From the NCBI GenBank assembly GCA_035509275.1, contig DATJLU010000129.1:1-64000 (forward strand): a DNA stretch of 64,000 nt. Direction: 5' to 3'. Under the pieces are notes generated by a model. It worked only from the letters and a program-made list of their open reading frames with translations, searched no databases and had not been told where the DNA came from. The stretch comes from DAHUYF01 sp035509275 (GTDB taxonomy: Bacteria; Pseudomonadota; Alphaproteobacteria; ATCC43930; CGMCC-115725). Within the stretch, counting starts at the first letter, position 1. Every line of letters starts with the position of its first letter. Positions 39,520-51,069 of this stretch are shown in pieces. The position numbers were made by a program, and so were the translations under genes.

Positions 39520-40722
39520 TCAGATGATCCCGTCGCGTTTTAACGCCTCGATCTCTTCCGTGGGAAGCCCGAGCCAGCCGCCATAGATCTCGTCATTGTG
39601 CTGGCCGAGGCGCGGCGAGGGGGTCGTCTCGACCTTGTCGGTGCCGTGGAAGCGCAGCGGGCTGGTCGGCACGACGATATCGCCGAGATCCGGATGGTCG
39701 ATGCGCTCGAGCATGCCGCGCTCATGCATATGCGGATCGTTCATCACCTCGCGCAGATCGCGCACCGGCGCCGAGGGAATGCGATGGCGCCGCGCCGTGG
39801 CGAAGATCTCGTCGCGCGAGCGCTCCCGGGTCCAGGCCTCGACCAGGGCATCGGTCGCCGCCAGGTTCTCGACGCGCTTGGCATTGTCGGTAAAGCGCGG
39901 ATCGGCAGCGAGGTCCTCGCGCCCCATCGCGGCGAGCAGATTCTTCCAATGTGCCTCGACCACGCAGATGATGGCGACGTGGCCGTCCTTCGCGGAATAG
40001 ACGTTGTAAGGCGCAATCGCGAGCCCGCCATGACGATTGCCGGTGCGCGGCGGCACGATGCCGTCGCTGTTATAGAGAAAGCCCAGATTGGAGGCGAGCG
40101 TCGGATAGACGGTCTCCTGCATCGCCACCTCGACGAGCCGTCCCTTGCCGGTGCGCGCGCGCTCGACCAGCGCCGTCATCACCGCGGCGTAGAGATGGAT
40201 GCCGCTCAGGAAATCGACGAAGGCGGCGCCCGCTTTGACCGGCGGCCCTTCGGGAAAGCCGGTGATGCTCATCACCCCGGAGACCGCTTGCACGGTGAGA
40301 TCCATGGCCAGGCTGTCGCGGTCCGGCCCGCTCAAGCCGAAGCCCGTACCCGAGGCATAGACAAGGCGCGGATTGATCGCGCTCAGGACGCTCCAGCCGA
40401 TGCCGAGCCGGTCGAGCACGCCCGGCGCGAAATTCTCCAGCAGCACGTCGGCGCGCTTCACCATCTCGACGAGGAGCGCGCGGCCGCGTTCCTCCTTGAG
40501 GTTGAGCGTCACCGCGCGCTTGTTCGAGTTGAGCATGGCGAAGGGGAAGGAGGCGCCGCGCCCGACGGCGATACGATGGCGCAGCGGCTCACCGGTGAGC
40601 GGCTCGACCTTGACGACGTTGGCGCCCGCCTTGGCCATCAGCAAAGTCGCGTAGGGACCCTGATAGACCTGGCCGAGATCGACGATGGTGATGCCGGCGA
40701 GCGGCAGGTTTGCGTCGCTCAA
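39520..40722 (-). CDS. CaiB/BaiF family CoA-transferase
   Basis: A 400-residue class III CoA-transferase. The N-terminus LPLAGITIVDLGQVYQGPYATLLMAKAGANVVKVEPLTGEPLRHR is the family signature, with the catalytic Asp in the SLAMDLTVQAVSG region; the C-terminal half includes APYNVYSAKDGHVAI and MHERGMLERIDHP. It would transfer CoA between carboxylic acids, replacing a ligase. It starts with TTG, overlapping the acyl-CoA dehydrogenase stop, and has GGAGGG 8 bases before. It is the fifth gene of the leftward operon from 44295. Confidence 0.88.
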   Translation of the reverse strand: MSDANLPLAGITIVDLGQVYQGPYATLLMAKAGANVVKVEPLTGEPLRHRIAVGRGASFPFAMLNSNKRAVTLNLKEERGRALLVEMVKRADVLLENFAPGVLDRLGIGWSVLSAINPRLVYASGTGFGLSGPDRDSLAMDLTVQAVSGVMSITGFPEGPPVKAGAAFVDFLSGIHLYAAVMTALVERARTGKGRLVEVAMQETVYPTLASNLGFLYNSDGIVPPRTGNRHGGLAIAPYNVYSAKDGHVAIICVVEAHWKNLLAAMGREDLAADPRFTDNAKRVENLAATDALVEAWTRERSRDEIFATARRHRIPSAPVRDLREVMNDPHMHERGMLERIDHPDLGDIVVPTSPLRFHGTDKVETTPSPRLGQHNDEIYGGWLGLPTEEIEALKRDGII

Positions 40723-41885
40723 TGGAAGGACCCTCCGAGCAGGTCGCGGGCCATGATGAGGCGCTGCACCTCGCTCGGCCCTTCGCCGACGCGGCGGATG
40801 CGCATCTCGCGATACCAGCGCTCGAGCGGCAGATCCTTGGTCATGCCGTAGCCGCCATGGATCTGCATGGCGCGGTCGACGACGCGGCCGCCGGCCTCGC
40901 TCGCCACCAGCTTCGCCATCGCCGCGTCGGTGCGGAAGGGCTCGCCGCGCTCCGCCTTCTGCGCCGCGGCCAGGGTGAGCCAGAGGCTCGTCCTGATGTC
41001 GATCTCGTTGTCGACGATCATCCACTGGATCGCCTGGCGGGTGGCGAGCTTGGCGCCGAAGGTGTCGCGCAGCTTGGCGTAATCGATCGCCATCTCCTGC
41101 GCCTTGACGGCGATGCCGATGCAGGCCGCGGCATAGGGAATGCGCTGGCGGCTGAGCCGATCGTTGGCGATGGCAAAGCCGCGGTTGACCTCGCCCAAAA
41201 CATTGGCGTGCGGGACGCGCAGATCCTCGAATTGCAGCTCCGTCGCGTAGTTGGTCGAGCGCAGCGTGTGGACGATGCGGCGGACATGGAAGCCCGGCAT
41301 GTCGGTATCGACGATGAAGCAGGTGACGCCGTCGCGCCCCTTGCCGGCATCGGTGCGGGCGAAGACAAGGCCGTACTGAGCCCGGTCCGCGCCGGAGATG
41401 AAGACCTTGCTGCCGTTCAGCACCCAGTCGCTGCCATCCCGGACGGCGCGCGTCTGGATGGCGCGTGCGGGATCGCTGCCGCCCGAGGGCTCGGTCAGGC
41501 CGAAGAAGCCGCGCTTCTCGCCGCGCAGGGTCGGATAGAGATAGCGCTGCTTCTGATCCTCGCTGGCCTCGTAGAGCTGGGCGAGGCCGGCGCCGCCGAA
41601 GATGCCGTAGCAGGGCGCGTAGAGCCCGGCGCGATGCTGCGCCATCTCGATCGCCATCAAGGTGCGGGTGACGAGATCGATGCCCGGGCCGCCATATTCC
41701 GCGGGGATGTCGAGCCCCCAAAAGCCCATCTCTTTCACCTTGGCGCTGAGCCGGGCGAAATCCTCCGGCAGCAGCTCGCTCGCGTCGGGATCGAGCTTCG
41801 CCTCGAGCGGCAGGATCTCCTCGCGCACCAGGCGCCGCACCTGCGCCACGATCAGCTTCTGCTCGTCACTGAGTTCGAGGTCCAT
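40719..41885 (-). CDS. Acyl-CoA dehydrogenase
   Basis: A 388-residue FAD-dependent acyl-CoA dehydrogenase that inserts a 2,3-double bond. Seen are LSDEQKLIVAQVRRLVREEI (start), GFFGLTEPSGGSDP for the flavin loop, the signature QIHGGYGMTKDLPLERWYREMR near residue 360, and GPSEVQRLIMARDLLG at the end. The catalytic Glu is in the YREMRIRRVGEGPSEVQ segment. The ATG at 41885 is used; an in-frame extension to 41951 lies in the palindromic repeat and is not conserved. Confidence 0.9.
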   Translation of the reverse strand: MDLELSDEQKLIVAQVRRLVREEILPLEAKLDPDASELLPEDFARLSAKVKEMGFWGLDIPAEYGGPGIDLVTRTLMAIEMAQHRAGLYAPCYGIFGGAGLAQLYEASEDQKQRYLYPTLRGEKRGFFGLTEPSGGSDPARAIQTRAVRDGSDWVLNGSKVFISGADRAQYGLVFARTDAGKGRDGVTCFIVDTDMPGFHVRRIVHTLRSTNYATELQFEDLRVPHANVLGEVNRGFAIANDRLSRQRIPYAAACIGIAVKAQEMAIDYAKLRDTFGAKLATRQAIQWMIVDNEIDIRTSLWLTLAAAQKAERGEPFRTDAAMAKLVASEAGGRVVDRAMQIHGGYGMTKDLPLERWYREMRIRRVGEGPSEVQRLIMARDLLGGSFH

Positions 41886-41891
41886 GTTGCT

Positions 41892-41994
41892 ACCCCCCAC
41901 CCCAACCCTCCCCCTCAAGGGGGGAGCGGGTTTTCTTGGTGTTGCAGGCAAAGTTCGCCCCTCCCCCCTTGAGGGGGAAGGTTGGGAGGGGGGT
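41892..41994. repeat. Large imperfect inverted repeat upstream of the acyl-CoA dehydrogenase
   Basis: A 33-base left arm (ACCCCAACCCTCCCCCTCAAGG type) and a right arm (CCCCTTGAGGGGGAAGGTTGG type) can fold into a long hairpin around an about 35-base AT-richer centre (TTTTCTTGGTGTTGCAGGC). It lies between the small hypothetical gene and the dehydrogenase. It could be a transcript processing or stability element, or a mobile palindromic repeat. Confidence 0.65.
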
Positions 41995-42008
41995 GACGCA
42001 AGAGAGCA

Positions 42009-42341
42009 TCAGAGTGGACTCAACCGCCCAAGCTTGATCGGCTCGCCGCGATTGCCCGGCGGCAGCGTGCCGTGATCGGCGACATGCAGCATCAGCAATT
42101 CGCGATAGCGCGTCTGATACTGCATGGTGATCTCGACGCGAAACCGCCGCGCCTCGGGCTGACGCTGCCGCGCTTCCTCGACGGCGCTGCGCAGGCCGAA
42201 GAGCGAGCGCCCGCCGGCATAACCGATCTCGAGGATGCGGCCTTCGCCATCGGCGAGCTGGAAGACGCCGAGCTGGCCCGGCAAGCGCTGCACCGCCTCG
42301 GCGCCGAGCGGAGTCCAGGGCTTGTCGAGGCGGATCGCCAT
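42009..42341 (-). CDS. Hypothetical protein of 110 residues
   Basis: A small protein with no motif I can name: MAIRLDKPWTPLGAEAVQRLPGQLGVFQLADGEGRILEIGYAGGRSLFGLRSAVEEARQ, then RRFRVEITMQYQTRYRELLMLHVADHGTLPPGN. The sequence is well structured and looks conserved rather than random, with a Gly-Gly-Arg turn near residue 44. It overlaps the enoyl-CoA hydratase stop by ATGA, so it is part of the leftward operon and probably assists the acyl-CoA pathway. Confidence 0.7.
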   Translation of the reverse strand: MAIRLDKPWTPLGAEAVQRLPGQLGVFQLADGEGRILEIGYAGGRSLFGLRSAVEEARQRQPEARRFRVEITMQYQTRYRELLMLHVADHGTLPPGNRGEPIKLGRLSPL

Positions 42342-43090
42342 CAGCGGCCCTCAAAGCGCGGCGGGCGTTTCTCGAGCCGCGCCGCCATGCCTTCCTTGGC
42401 GTCGGCGCTCTGCCGGACATCGGCGAGCAGGCGGTCGATATCCTCATGCGCGATGCCGTCGCGGAACCGCATCTCGCGCAACAGCAGCTGTTTCATCGCC
42501 TTCAGCGACAGCGGCGCATTGGCGACGAGCCGTGCGAGCAGCTCCGCCGCGCGCGCCTCGAGCCGCTCGGGCTCGACCACCTCGGCGATGATGCCGAGCT
42601 CGTAGAGCCGGCTGGCCGGCAGCGGGTCGCCCAGGAACAGGATCTTCCGCGTCGTCACCGGCCCGGCCACCTCGAGCAGCTTCTTGGCGAGGAACCAGCT
42701 CGGCACCAGCCCGATCTGCGCCAGCGACATGCCGAAGCGCGCGGCGCTGCTGGCGAGAACGAGATCGCAATGGAGCGCCAGCTCATTGCCGCCGGCGATC
42801 GCGTCGCCCTGCACCACGGCGAGGACGGGCAGGGGATAGGTTTCGACCTGGTGCAGCATGCGCTCGATCGGGCTCGCCCCCATCTCGCTGCGCGCCCTGA
42901 GGTCGAGCCCGGCGCAGAACACGGTGCCGGCGGCGCGGATCACGGCCGCCCGCTCCTCCGGCCGCGGCGGCTCGCTGAAGGCGGCGGCGAGCAGCTCCAG
43001 CATTTCCGCATCGAGCGCGTTGCGCTTTTCCGGCCGGTTGAGGAGGACGCGCCGTACCGCGCCGTCGATCTGCCATTCGACCTTGGCCAT
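42341..43090 (-). CDS. Enoyl-CoA hydratase/isomerase family protein
   Basis: A 249-residue crotonase-fold enzyme. The oxyanion-hole residues are in CAGLDL and GDAIAGGNELALHCDLVLASSAARFG; MSLAQIGLVPSW follows, and the C-terminus FEGR is the usual end. The two catalytic Glu positions of hydratases are not unambiguous here (the region NELALHCD has Glu where hydratase E144 lies), so it could be a hydratase or an isomerase. It starts at 43090, six bases before the binding protein stop at 43096. Confidence 0.87.
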   Translation of the reverse strand: MAKVEWQIDGAVRRVLLNRPEKRNALDAEMLELLAAAFSEPPRPEERAAVIRAAGTVFCAGLDLRARSEMGASPIERMLHQVETYPLPVLAVVQGDAIAGGNELALHCDLVLASSAARFGMSLAQIGLVPSWFLAKKLLEVAGPVTTRKILFLGDPLPASRLYELGIIAEVVEPERLEARAAELLARLVANAPLSLKAMKQLLLREMRFRDGIAHEDIDRLLADVRQSADAKEGMAARLEKRPPRFEGR

Positions 43091-43095
43091 GCCGC

Positions 43096-44295
43096 TCACC
43101 CCTTGATGACGTCGCCGAAAAGTACCCAATGCGTGCCGTCGAAGCGCTGCAGCCGCACCTGCTTGATCGGGCGGAAATCGTCCGGCGCGGTGGTGATGCG
43201 GATGCCCGGCAGCAGCATCGGCAGCTCGAGATCGAGATGGGCTGCCTGCTTCATCACATTGGCGCGCGAGAGATCATCGCCGCAGCGGCGAAACACCTCG
43301 ACGAGGAGCTGCCCCAGCGAATAGCCCCAGACGTTGAAGCTGTCGCTGAGGTCGCCCTCGGGATACCAGCGCTTCATGAAGGCGAGCCAGTCCTGATAAC
43401 CCTTGTCGTTCTGCCATTGCGGATCGGTCGGATCCTTGACGAAGGCGATGGAGATGATGCGTTTGGCCTTCTCCGGCCCCGCCGGCTTCAGCACCGCGCC
43501 GATCGAGGTCGAGACGCTGGCGAGGAATTGCTGGGGATGCCAGCCGATGTCATAGGCTTTGCGGATCGCCTGCGCGCCGAATTTGGGCGTGCCGCCATTG
43601 AAGAAGATGTCGGCGCCGCTGCTTTGCAGGCTGACCACCTGGCTGTCCACGGTCGGATCGCTGGTCTCGTAGCTCGCCGTGGCGACGATCATCTTCTCGG
43701 CCGCTTCGCCGAGGCCGTCGCGCAGCCCCTTCAGGTAGTCCTTGCCGTAATCATCGTCCTGGTAGAGCACGGCGATCCGGGCGTTCGGCATGTGCTCCAG
43801 GATGTATTTGGCATAGACATGCGCCTCGGTCTGGTAATTCGGCTGCCAACCCATCGTCCAGGGGAAATGCGCATAGTTGCCCCATTCGGTGGCGCCCGAG
43901 GCGACGAAGAGCTGCGGCACGCCGGCGTTGTTGAGGTATTTGTGCACCGACATGCTGGTCGGCGTGCCGAGCGTGCTGAACATCAGCAGCACCTGGTTTT
44001 GCTCGACCAGCCGCCGCGTCTGCTCGACCGTCTTGGGCGGGCTGAGGGCATCGTCGAGGGTCAGCAGCGTGATCTTGCGCCCGTTGACGCCGCCCGCGGC
44101 GTTGATCATCGCGAAATAGGCGAGCTCCGAGCGCCCGATCGTGCCGTAGGCCGAGGCCGGCCCGCTATAGGGCATGGTCTCGCCGATCTTGATCTCATGG
44201 TCGCTGACGCCGGGTGGGGAGGTTTTCTGTGCCTCGGCCGTGCCGGACGCCAGCGCCAGCAGCAATGCCGATACCCCCACGAGCTTCCGCCTCAT
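43096..44295 (-). CDS. ABC transporter substrate-binding protein (branched-chain amino acid type)
   Basis: A 399-residue LivJ/K-type binding protein with a signal peptide (MRRKLVGVSALLLALASGTAEAQ). Key parts are VSDHEIKIGETMPYSGPASAYG, MINAAGGVNGRKITLLTLDDALSPPKTVEQTRRLVE and STLGTPTSMSVHKYLNNAGVPQLF. It is clearly paralogous to the protein at 9430 (roughly half of positions identical in the first 120 residues). Being first in the catabolic operon, it probably binds the acid that is then degraded. GGAGGAGAACC precedes the ATG. No permease or ATPase is adjacent. Confidence 0.87.
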   Translation of the reverse strand: MRRKLVGVSALLLALASGTAEAQKTSPPGVSDHEIKIGETMPYSGPASAYGTIGRSELAYFAMINAAGGVNGRKITLLTLDDALSPPKTVEQTRRLVEQNQVLLMFSTLGTPTSMSVHKYLNNAGVPQLFVASGATEWGNYAHFPWTMGWQPNYQTEAHVYAKYILEHMPNARIAVLYQDDDYGKDYLKGLRDGLGEAAEKMIVATASYETSDPTVDSQVVSLQSSGADIFFNGGTPKFGAQAIRKAYDIGWHPQQFLASVSTSIGAVLKPAGPEKAKRIISIAFVKDPTDPQWQNDKGYQDWLAFMKRWYPEGDLSDSFNVWGYSLGQLLVEVFRRCGDDLSRANVMKQAAHLDLELPMLLPGIRITTAPDDFRPIKQVRLQRFDGTHWVLFGDVIKG

Positions 44296-44407
44296 CCGGT
44301 TCTCCTCCCCCAAAGGCCCGCGCCTCTCCTGGCGCTGCGGCGCGGTTTTATCGAATGCTAGGGCAGGGACGCTGCGGCCAGCTATGAAAAAAGGCTTGCG
44401 GGGCCTT

Positions 44408-44453
44408 GACGGTCCGGTATAACACCCAACCTAATCAGTACCGCGACGGTCCG
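44408..44453. promoter_or_regulatory. Two direct repeats in front of the Rrf2-suf operon
   Basis: GACGGTCCG occurs at 44408-44416 and again at 44445-44453, 37 bases apart, about 40-80 bases upstream of the Rrf2 start codon. They may be binding sites for the Rrf2 protein itself or for an iron regulator. The intervening AT-rich stretch (TATAACACCCAACCTAATC) is a possible promoter core. Confidence 0.4.
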
Positions 44454-44489
44454 AATTAACTCTAAGCGCCTGAGCCGATTGGCGAACCA

Positions 44490-44938
44490 ATGATTATCCT
44501 GAGCAAACTGGCGGATTACGCCGTCATCATCGCCACCCATCTGGCGGTCGGTACCGAGCGCCAGATGACCGCAGCCGCGCTGGCGCAGGAGGCGAAATTG
44601 CCACGCGCCACCGTCGCCAAGGTGCTGAAGGCGCTCGCTCATGCCGGCCTGGTGGCGGGCGCGCGCGGCGCCGCGGGCGGCTACCGCCTGGCGCGGCCGC
44701 CGGGGACGATCTCGATCGCCGAGCTGGTGGCGGCGATCGACGGAGCCATGGGCCTCACCCAATGCACCAGCCACGTGCCGTCCTGCGAGCGCAGCAATTT
44801 CTGCCCGACGCGGCCGCATTGGCACCGCATCAACCATGCGGTGGCGACGGCGCTGGGCGCGGTGACGCTCGCCGATATGTTGCCTTTCGCCAGTTTCGCC
44901 CCGCAGCCGCCCGCCGCATCCCGAGAGACCGTTACCCC

Positions 44939-44942
<4 letters not shown>
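44490..44942 (+). CDS. Rrf2-family iron-sulfur regulator (SufR/IscR-like)
   Basis: A 150-residue Rrf2 regulator. The N-terminal winged helix (MIILSKLADYAVIIATHLA, AAALAQEAKLPRATVAKVLKALAHAGLV and GAAGGYRLARP) is standard. C92, C99 and C105 in the segment CTSHVPSCERSNFC fit the three-Cys cluster site of SufR/IscR-like proteins. It would sense Fe-S status and repress the downstream suf genes. Its stop overlaps the sufB start (ATGA), so it is the first gene of the operon and probably autoregulatory. Confidence 0.9.
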
Positions 44943-46399
<1,457 letters not shown>

Positions 46400-46434
46400 G
46401 CACCGCTTCAATCAGGGAGACGAGCAAGGTGTCG

Positions 46435-47177
<743 letters not shown>

Positions 47178-47181
<4 letters not shown>

Positions 47182-48500
47182 GGCGCGCGATGATCGTCAA
47201 AGCCGAGACCGCGCCTTACGTCGAGGCCTTCGCCCAGCGCGACGGCGCGGGCGAGCCGCATTGGCTCGCGGCGCGGCGCGCCGCGGCGCTCGCCAATTTC
47301 GGCGACAAGGGCTTCCCGACGCGCCGCCAGGAAGCGTGGCGCTTCACCGACCTCAGGCCCTTGCAGCGCACGGCCTTTCCGCCGGCGAGCGGCGGCGGCT
47401 CGGTATCCGCTGCGCTCGAGGCCTATCACTGCGCCTTTGCCACGCACCGGCTGGTGCTGATCGACGGCAAAGTCGCGCCCGCGCTGTCCGATCTCGGCGC
47501 GCTGCCCCAAGGCGCCTTTCTCGCGTCGACGACCGAGACGCTCGCCGACGCGCCCGATCTCGTCGCGGCCGCGCTCGAGGAGAGTGATGCGCAAGGCAAT
47601 CAGCCCTTCGCCTCGCTCAACGCCGCCTTCTTCACCGATGGCTTCGTGTTGGCGCTGGAGCCGGAAACGGTGCTCGATCGCCCGGTCGAGATACTGCATG
47701 TCGCCTCGGCAGGCGCGCCACCACGCTCGCACCATCTGCGCAACTTCGTGCGCCTCGGCGCCAACAGCCGCGCCGTGCTTCTCGAGACTTATGCCGGCGC
47801 CGGCGCGCATTGGTCCAACACCGTGACCGCGCTCCATCTGCGCGACGGCGCCGCGCTGCATCACGCACGGCTCCAGGACGAGAGCGCCGAAGCCCTGCAT
47901 TTCGCGGTGAGCCGCGCCCGTCTCGGCCGGCAAGCTCACTATCGCAGCTTCGTCCTCACCCTGGGTGGGCGGCTCTCGCGGCAGGATCTGCTCGTGCGGC
48001 TCGACGGCGAGGGCGCCGAGCTCGGGCTCGATGGCGCTTATCTCCTGCGCGGCGAGCAGGAGGCGACGAACGCCACTTTCGTCGATCACGCGGCGCCGGG
48101 CTGCACCACGCGCGAGCTGTTCAAGGGCGTCGTCGCCGACCGCGCCCATGGCGTCTTTCTCGGCTCGATCGGGGTCCGCCCCGAGGCGCAGAAGACCGAT
48201 GCGAATCAGCTCAACAAGAACCTGCTGCTGAGCCGCCGCGCCACCGTCGACACCAAGCCCGAGCTCGAGATTCTCGCCGACGATGTCAAATGCAGCCATG
48301 GCGCCACGGTGGGCGATCTCGACGAAGCCGCACTCTTCTATCTCCGCACCCGCGGCATCGCCGAGGGTGAGGCGCGGCGGATGCTGATCGAGGCTTTCGC
48401 CGCCGATGCGCTGGAGCGGGTCGAGCCGGCGGCGCTTCGAGCTTATCTTGCGCACCATCTGCAATCCTGGCTTGGCCGGGGCGAGGAGGGCGGTCGATGA
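47178..48500 (+). CDS. sufD: Fe-S cluster assembly protein SufD
   Basis: A 440-residue SufD, partner of SufB in the scaffold. The N-terminal segment FPTRRQEAWRFTDLRPLQ is the usual helical part, the beta-helix core runs through the middle, and the C-terminal ILADDVKCSHGATVGDLDEAALFYLRTRGI carries the conserved Cys and His (KCSHGAT) of the SufB-SufD interface. It begins with a GTG overlapping the sufC stop (GTGA). Confidence 0.94.
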
Positions 48501-49747
48501 CGCACATCTCTCCCTTGCGCACGCCCGCTGCGGCATCGTTCGATCCGCGCGCGGTGAAGCGCGACTTTCCGATTTTCGAGCGCCATCCCCGCCTCGTCTT
48601 CCTCGACAGCGGAGCCAGCGCGCAGAAGCCGGCGGTGGTGATCGATGGCATCGCCGAGTTCTATCGCAGCGACTACGCCAACATCCATCGCGGGGTCTAT
48701 CACCTGTCGGCGCGCTCGACCGAGCTCTACGAGGCGGCGCGCGAGCGCGCGCGGCGCTTCCTCAACGCGGGCGATGCGGCCGAGATCGTTTTCGTGCGCG
48801 GCGCCACCGAGGCGATCAATCTCGTTGCCAACAGCTGGGGCGCCAGCTTTCTGGCGCCGGGCGATGAGGTAGTGATCACCGAGCTCGAGCACCACGCCAA
48901 TATCGTGCCCTGGCAGCTCTTGCGCGACCGCGTCGGCTTCACCCTCAAAGTAGCGCCGGTGGACGCGACCGGCGGGCTCGACCTCGCTGCCTTCGAGGCG
49001 CTTCTCGGCCGGCGCACGAAGCTGGTCGCGGTCACCCATCTCGCCAATGCCACGGGCGCGTTGCTGCCGGTGGCGGCGATCGTGCGGCTCGCCCATGCCA
49101 AGGGCGCCAAGGTACTGATCGATGGCTGCCAGGCGGCGCCGCGTATGCCCGTCGATGTCCGTGCGCTCGATTGCGATTTCTATACCTTCTCCGGCCACAA
49201 GACCTATGGGCCGACCGGCATCGGCGTGCTCTATGCCCGGAAGGCGATCCTCGACACGATGCCGCCCTGGCAGGGTGGCGGTGACATGATCCTCAACGTC
49301 ACCTTCGAGCAGACGACGTTCCAGGATCCGCCGGCGCGGTTCGAAGCCGGCACGCCCGATATTTCCGGCGCGATCGGCCTTGCCGTCGCCCTCGACTATA
49401 TCGACGGGCTCGGGCGCGAGGCGATCCTCGCGCATGAGATGGCGCTGACGGCCTATGGCGTCGACCGGCTGTCGCGGCTGCCGGGTGTCCATATCGTCGG
49501 CGCCGGGCAGCAGCGCTACGCCATCCTGTCCCTCAACGTCGACGGCATCCATCCGCACGACCTTGCCACCATTCTCGATCAGCACCATATCGCCGTACGC
49601 GCCGGCCATCATTGCGCACAGCCGCTCGTCGACAAGATCGGGTTCGGCGCCACGACGCGCGCCTCGCTCGGCATCTACAATGACGAAAGCGACATCGACG
49701 CGCTTGCCGAGGCCATCGTGGCGGCGCAGAAGATGTTCAAACGGTAA
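48497..49747 (+). CDS. sufS: Cysteine desulfurase SufS (class II)
   Basis: A 416-residue PLP enzyme that delivers sulfur from cysteine. The PLP Lys is K235 (FSGHKTYGPTG), and the nucleophilic Cys is C373 (RAGHHCAQP), followed by the class II type tail. Other landmarks are YANIHRGVYHLSARSTE and LEHHANIVPWQ. The ATG overlaps the sufD stop (ATGA). The partner for sulfur transfer is likely the SufU encoded next. Confidence 0.95.
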   Translation: MTHISPLRTPAAASFDPRAVKRDFPIFERHPRLVFLDSGASAQKPAVVIDGIAEFYRSDYANIHRGVYHLSARSTELYEAARERARRFLNAGDAAEIVFVRGATEAINLVANSWGASFLAPGDEVVITELEHHANIVPWQLLRDRVGFTLKVAPVDATGGLDLAAFEALLGRRTKLVAVTHLANATGALLPVAAIVRLAHAKGAKVLIDGCQAAPRMPVDVRALDCDFYTFSGHKTYGPTGIGVLYARKAILDTMPPWQGGGDMILNVTFEQTTFQDPPARFEAGTPDISGAIGLAVALDYIDGLGREAILAHEMALTAYGVDRLSRLPGVHIVGAGQQRYAILSLNVDGIHPHDLATILDQHHIAVRAGHHCAQPLVDKIGFGATTRASLGIYNDESDIDALAEAIVAAQKMFKR

Positions 49748-49752
49748 GCCCC

Positions 49753-50217
49753 ATGGATCTTCGCGACCTCTATCAGGACATCATCCTCGATCACGGGCAG
49801 CATCCGCGGAATTTCCGCAAGCAGGAGCAGCCGAGCCACTTCGCCAACGGCCATAATCCGCTCTGCGGCGACCGGGTCACGGTCTATGTGACGCTCGACG
49901 GCGACCGCATCCGCGATGTGAGCTTTCAGGGCCGCGGCTGCGCCATCTCCCAGGCCTCGGCCTCGCTGATGACCGAGATCCTCAAGGGGAAGACCCTGGC
50001 GGAGGCGGAAGCGCTTTTCGCCGGCTTTCGTGCCAAGGTCACCGGCGGCGAGGCGTCGCCGACACCGGCGCCGCTCGAGGATGATATGGAGCGGCTCGAG
50101 CCGCTGACCGGGGTCAAATCCTATCCCGCCCGCGTCAAATGCGCGACGCTCGCCTGGCATGCTTTCGAGGCGGCGCTAAAAAACGGCGCCACCGGCGCCA
50201 CGGTGAAGACGGAGTAG
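49753..50217 (+). CDS. sufU: SufU-type sulfur acceptor / scaffold
   Basis: A 154-residue SufU. The three Cys are C38 (NPLCGD), C63 (GRGCAIS) and C130 (RVKCATL), with D40. The long insert between the second and third Cys (about residues 95-120) and the absence of the IscU HC-SLL motif identify SufU rather than IscU. SufU takes persulfide from SufS in a Zn-dependent reaction. No SufE is present, so SufU probably does that job. It starts five bases after SufS. Confidence 0.92.
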   Translation: MDLRDLYQDIILDHGQHPRNFRKQEQPSHFANGHNPLCGDRVTVYVTLDGDRIRDVSFQGRGCAISQASASLMTEILKGKTLAEAEALFAGFRAKVTGGEASPTPAPLEDDMERLEPLTGVKSYPARVKCATLAWHAFEAALKNGATGATVKTE

Positions 50218-50220
50218 AGG

Positions 50221-50619
50221 ATGCCGGCGCCGGACGACAGAGACCTCTTCGACTTCACGCCGCGCCAAGACGAAGCCGGCGACGAGGTTGCGCGGCCTGA
50301 GCCCGATGGCGGCGATCCCGTGCTGCAGGAGCAGGTGCTCGAGGCGCTGAAGACGGTGCGCGATCCCGAGATCCCGGTGAACCTCGTCGATCTCGGCCTC
50401 ATCTACGAGCTCCTCGTCAACAAGGACGGCACCGTCTATGTCGAGATGACCCTGACGACGCCAGCCTGTCCCGTCGCCGGCGGCCTGCCGGCCCAGGTGC
50501 AGGAGGCGATCGCCGCGGTGCCCGGCGTGCAGGATGCCCGCGTCAAGCTGGTCTGGACGCCGCCTTGGACGCGCGACCGGATGAGCGAGGAAGCCAAGCT
50601 CGAGCTCGGCCTGCTCTAG
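50221..50619 (+). CDS. sufT: SufT / MIP18 (DUF59) family Fe-S assembly protein
   Basis: A 132-residue protein with a DUF59 domain from about residue 35. VRDPEIPVNLVDLGLIYEL and MTLTTPACPVAGGLPAQVQEA carry the conserved Asp-Pro-Glu and the Cys C83 of this family, which helps load clusters onto target proteins. The N-terminal 33 residues are acidic and disordered. It is the last gene of the operon, three bases after sufU. Confidence 0.9.
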   Translation: MPAPDDRDLFDFTPRQDEAGDEVARPEPDGGDPVLQEQVLEALKTVRDPEIPVNLVDLGLIYELLVNKDGTVYVEMTLTTPACPVAGGLPAQVQEAIAAVPGVQDARVKLVWTPPWTRDRMSEEAKLELGLL

Positions 50620-51069
50620 GAAAGTTCAGCGCCGCTCAAAGCCGTCGGCGCCGGCCAGGCATGGCGCGCCACGGGCGAGCCTCACGGCCGTACCGTGCGG
50701 CGCCGCGGTTTGCTTGATCAGGCATGATGTTCTCTGTCCCCTTCGATGACGCCCACCCAAGCGATGGGGATCGAGCATGGGTTCGTGAACCGACGGCCTT
50801 CATTGCAGGCAACGCTAAGTGGAGTCGCGAGAAAATTGGTACCTGAAGATATCCTATGTAGAATCGCCGGAAGTCGCTGATTTGAGTCGTTCGAGTATTT
50901 CAATTATAACGCGCCGTGACAGTCATGCTGTTCGCGCTTTCGGCATGAAGACTTGCCGATCCCAAATTTGTACCGGGATATCAATGTAATCGTCATATCG
51001 GCGTCAATCGCCGGCAACTTCTCCTGGCTATCGTCCTCCATCGTTCATCTTCATCGATGGGGGTCACGG
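50620..51069. other. Gene-free stretch of about 450 bases with lower GC
   Basis: No supported gene is seen between sufT and the phosphoesterase. Composition drops noticeably (for example near 50820-50995), with TATAACGCGCC-like and AATTATAAC words that may be promoter elements for the downstream secreted enzyme. Its inferred start (51070) has no gene in front of it, so a promoter lies here. Confidence 0.4.
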
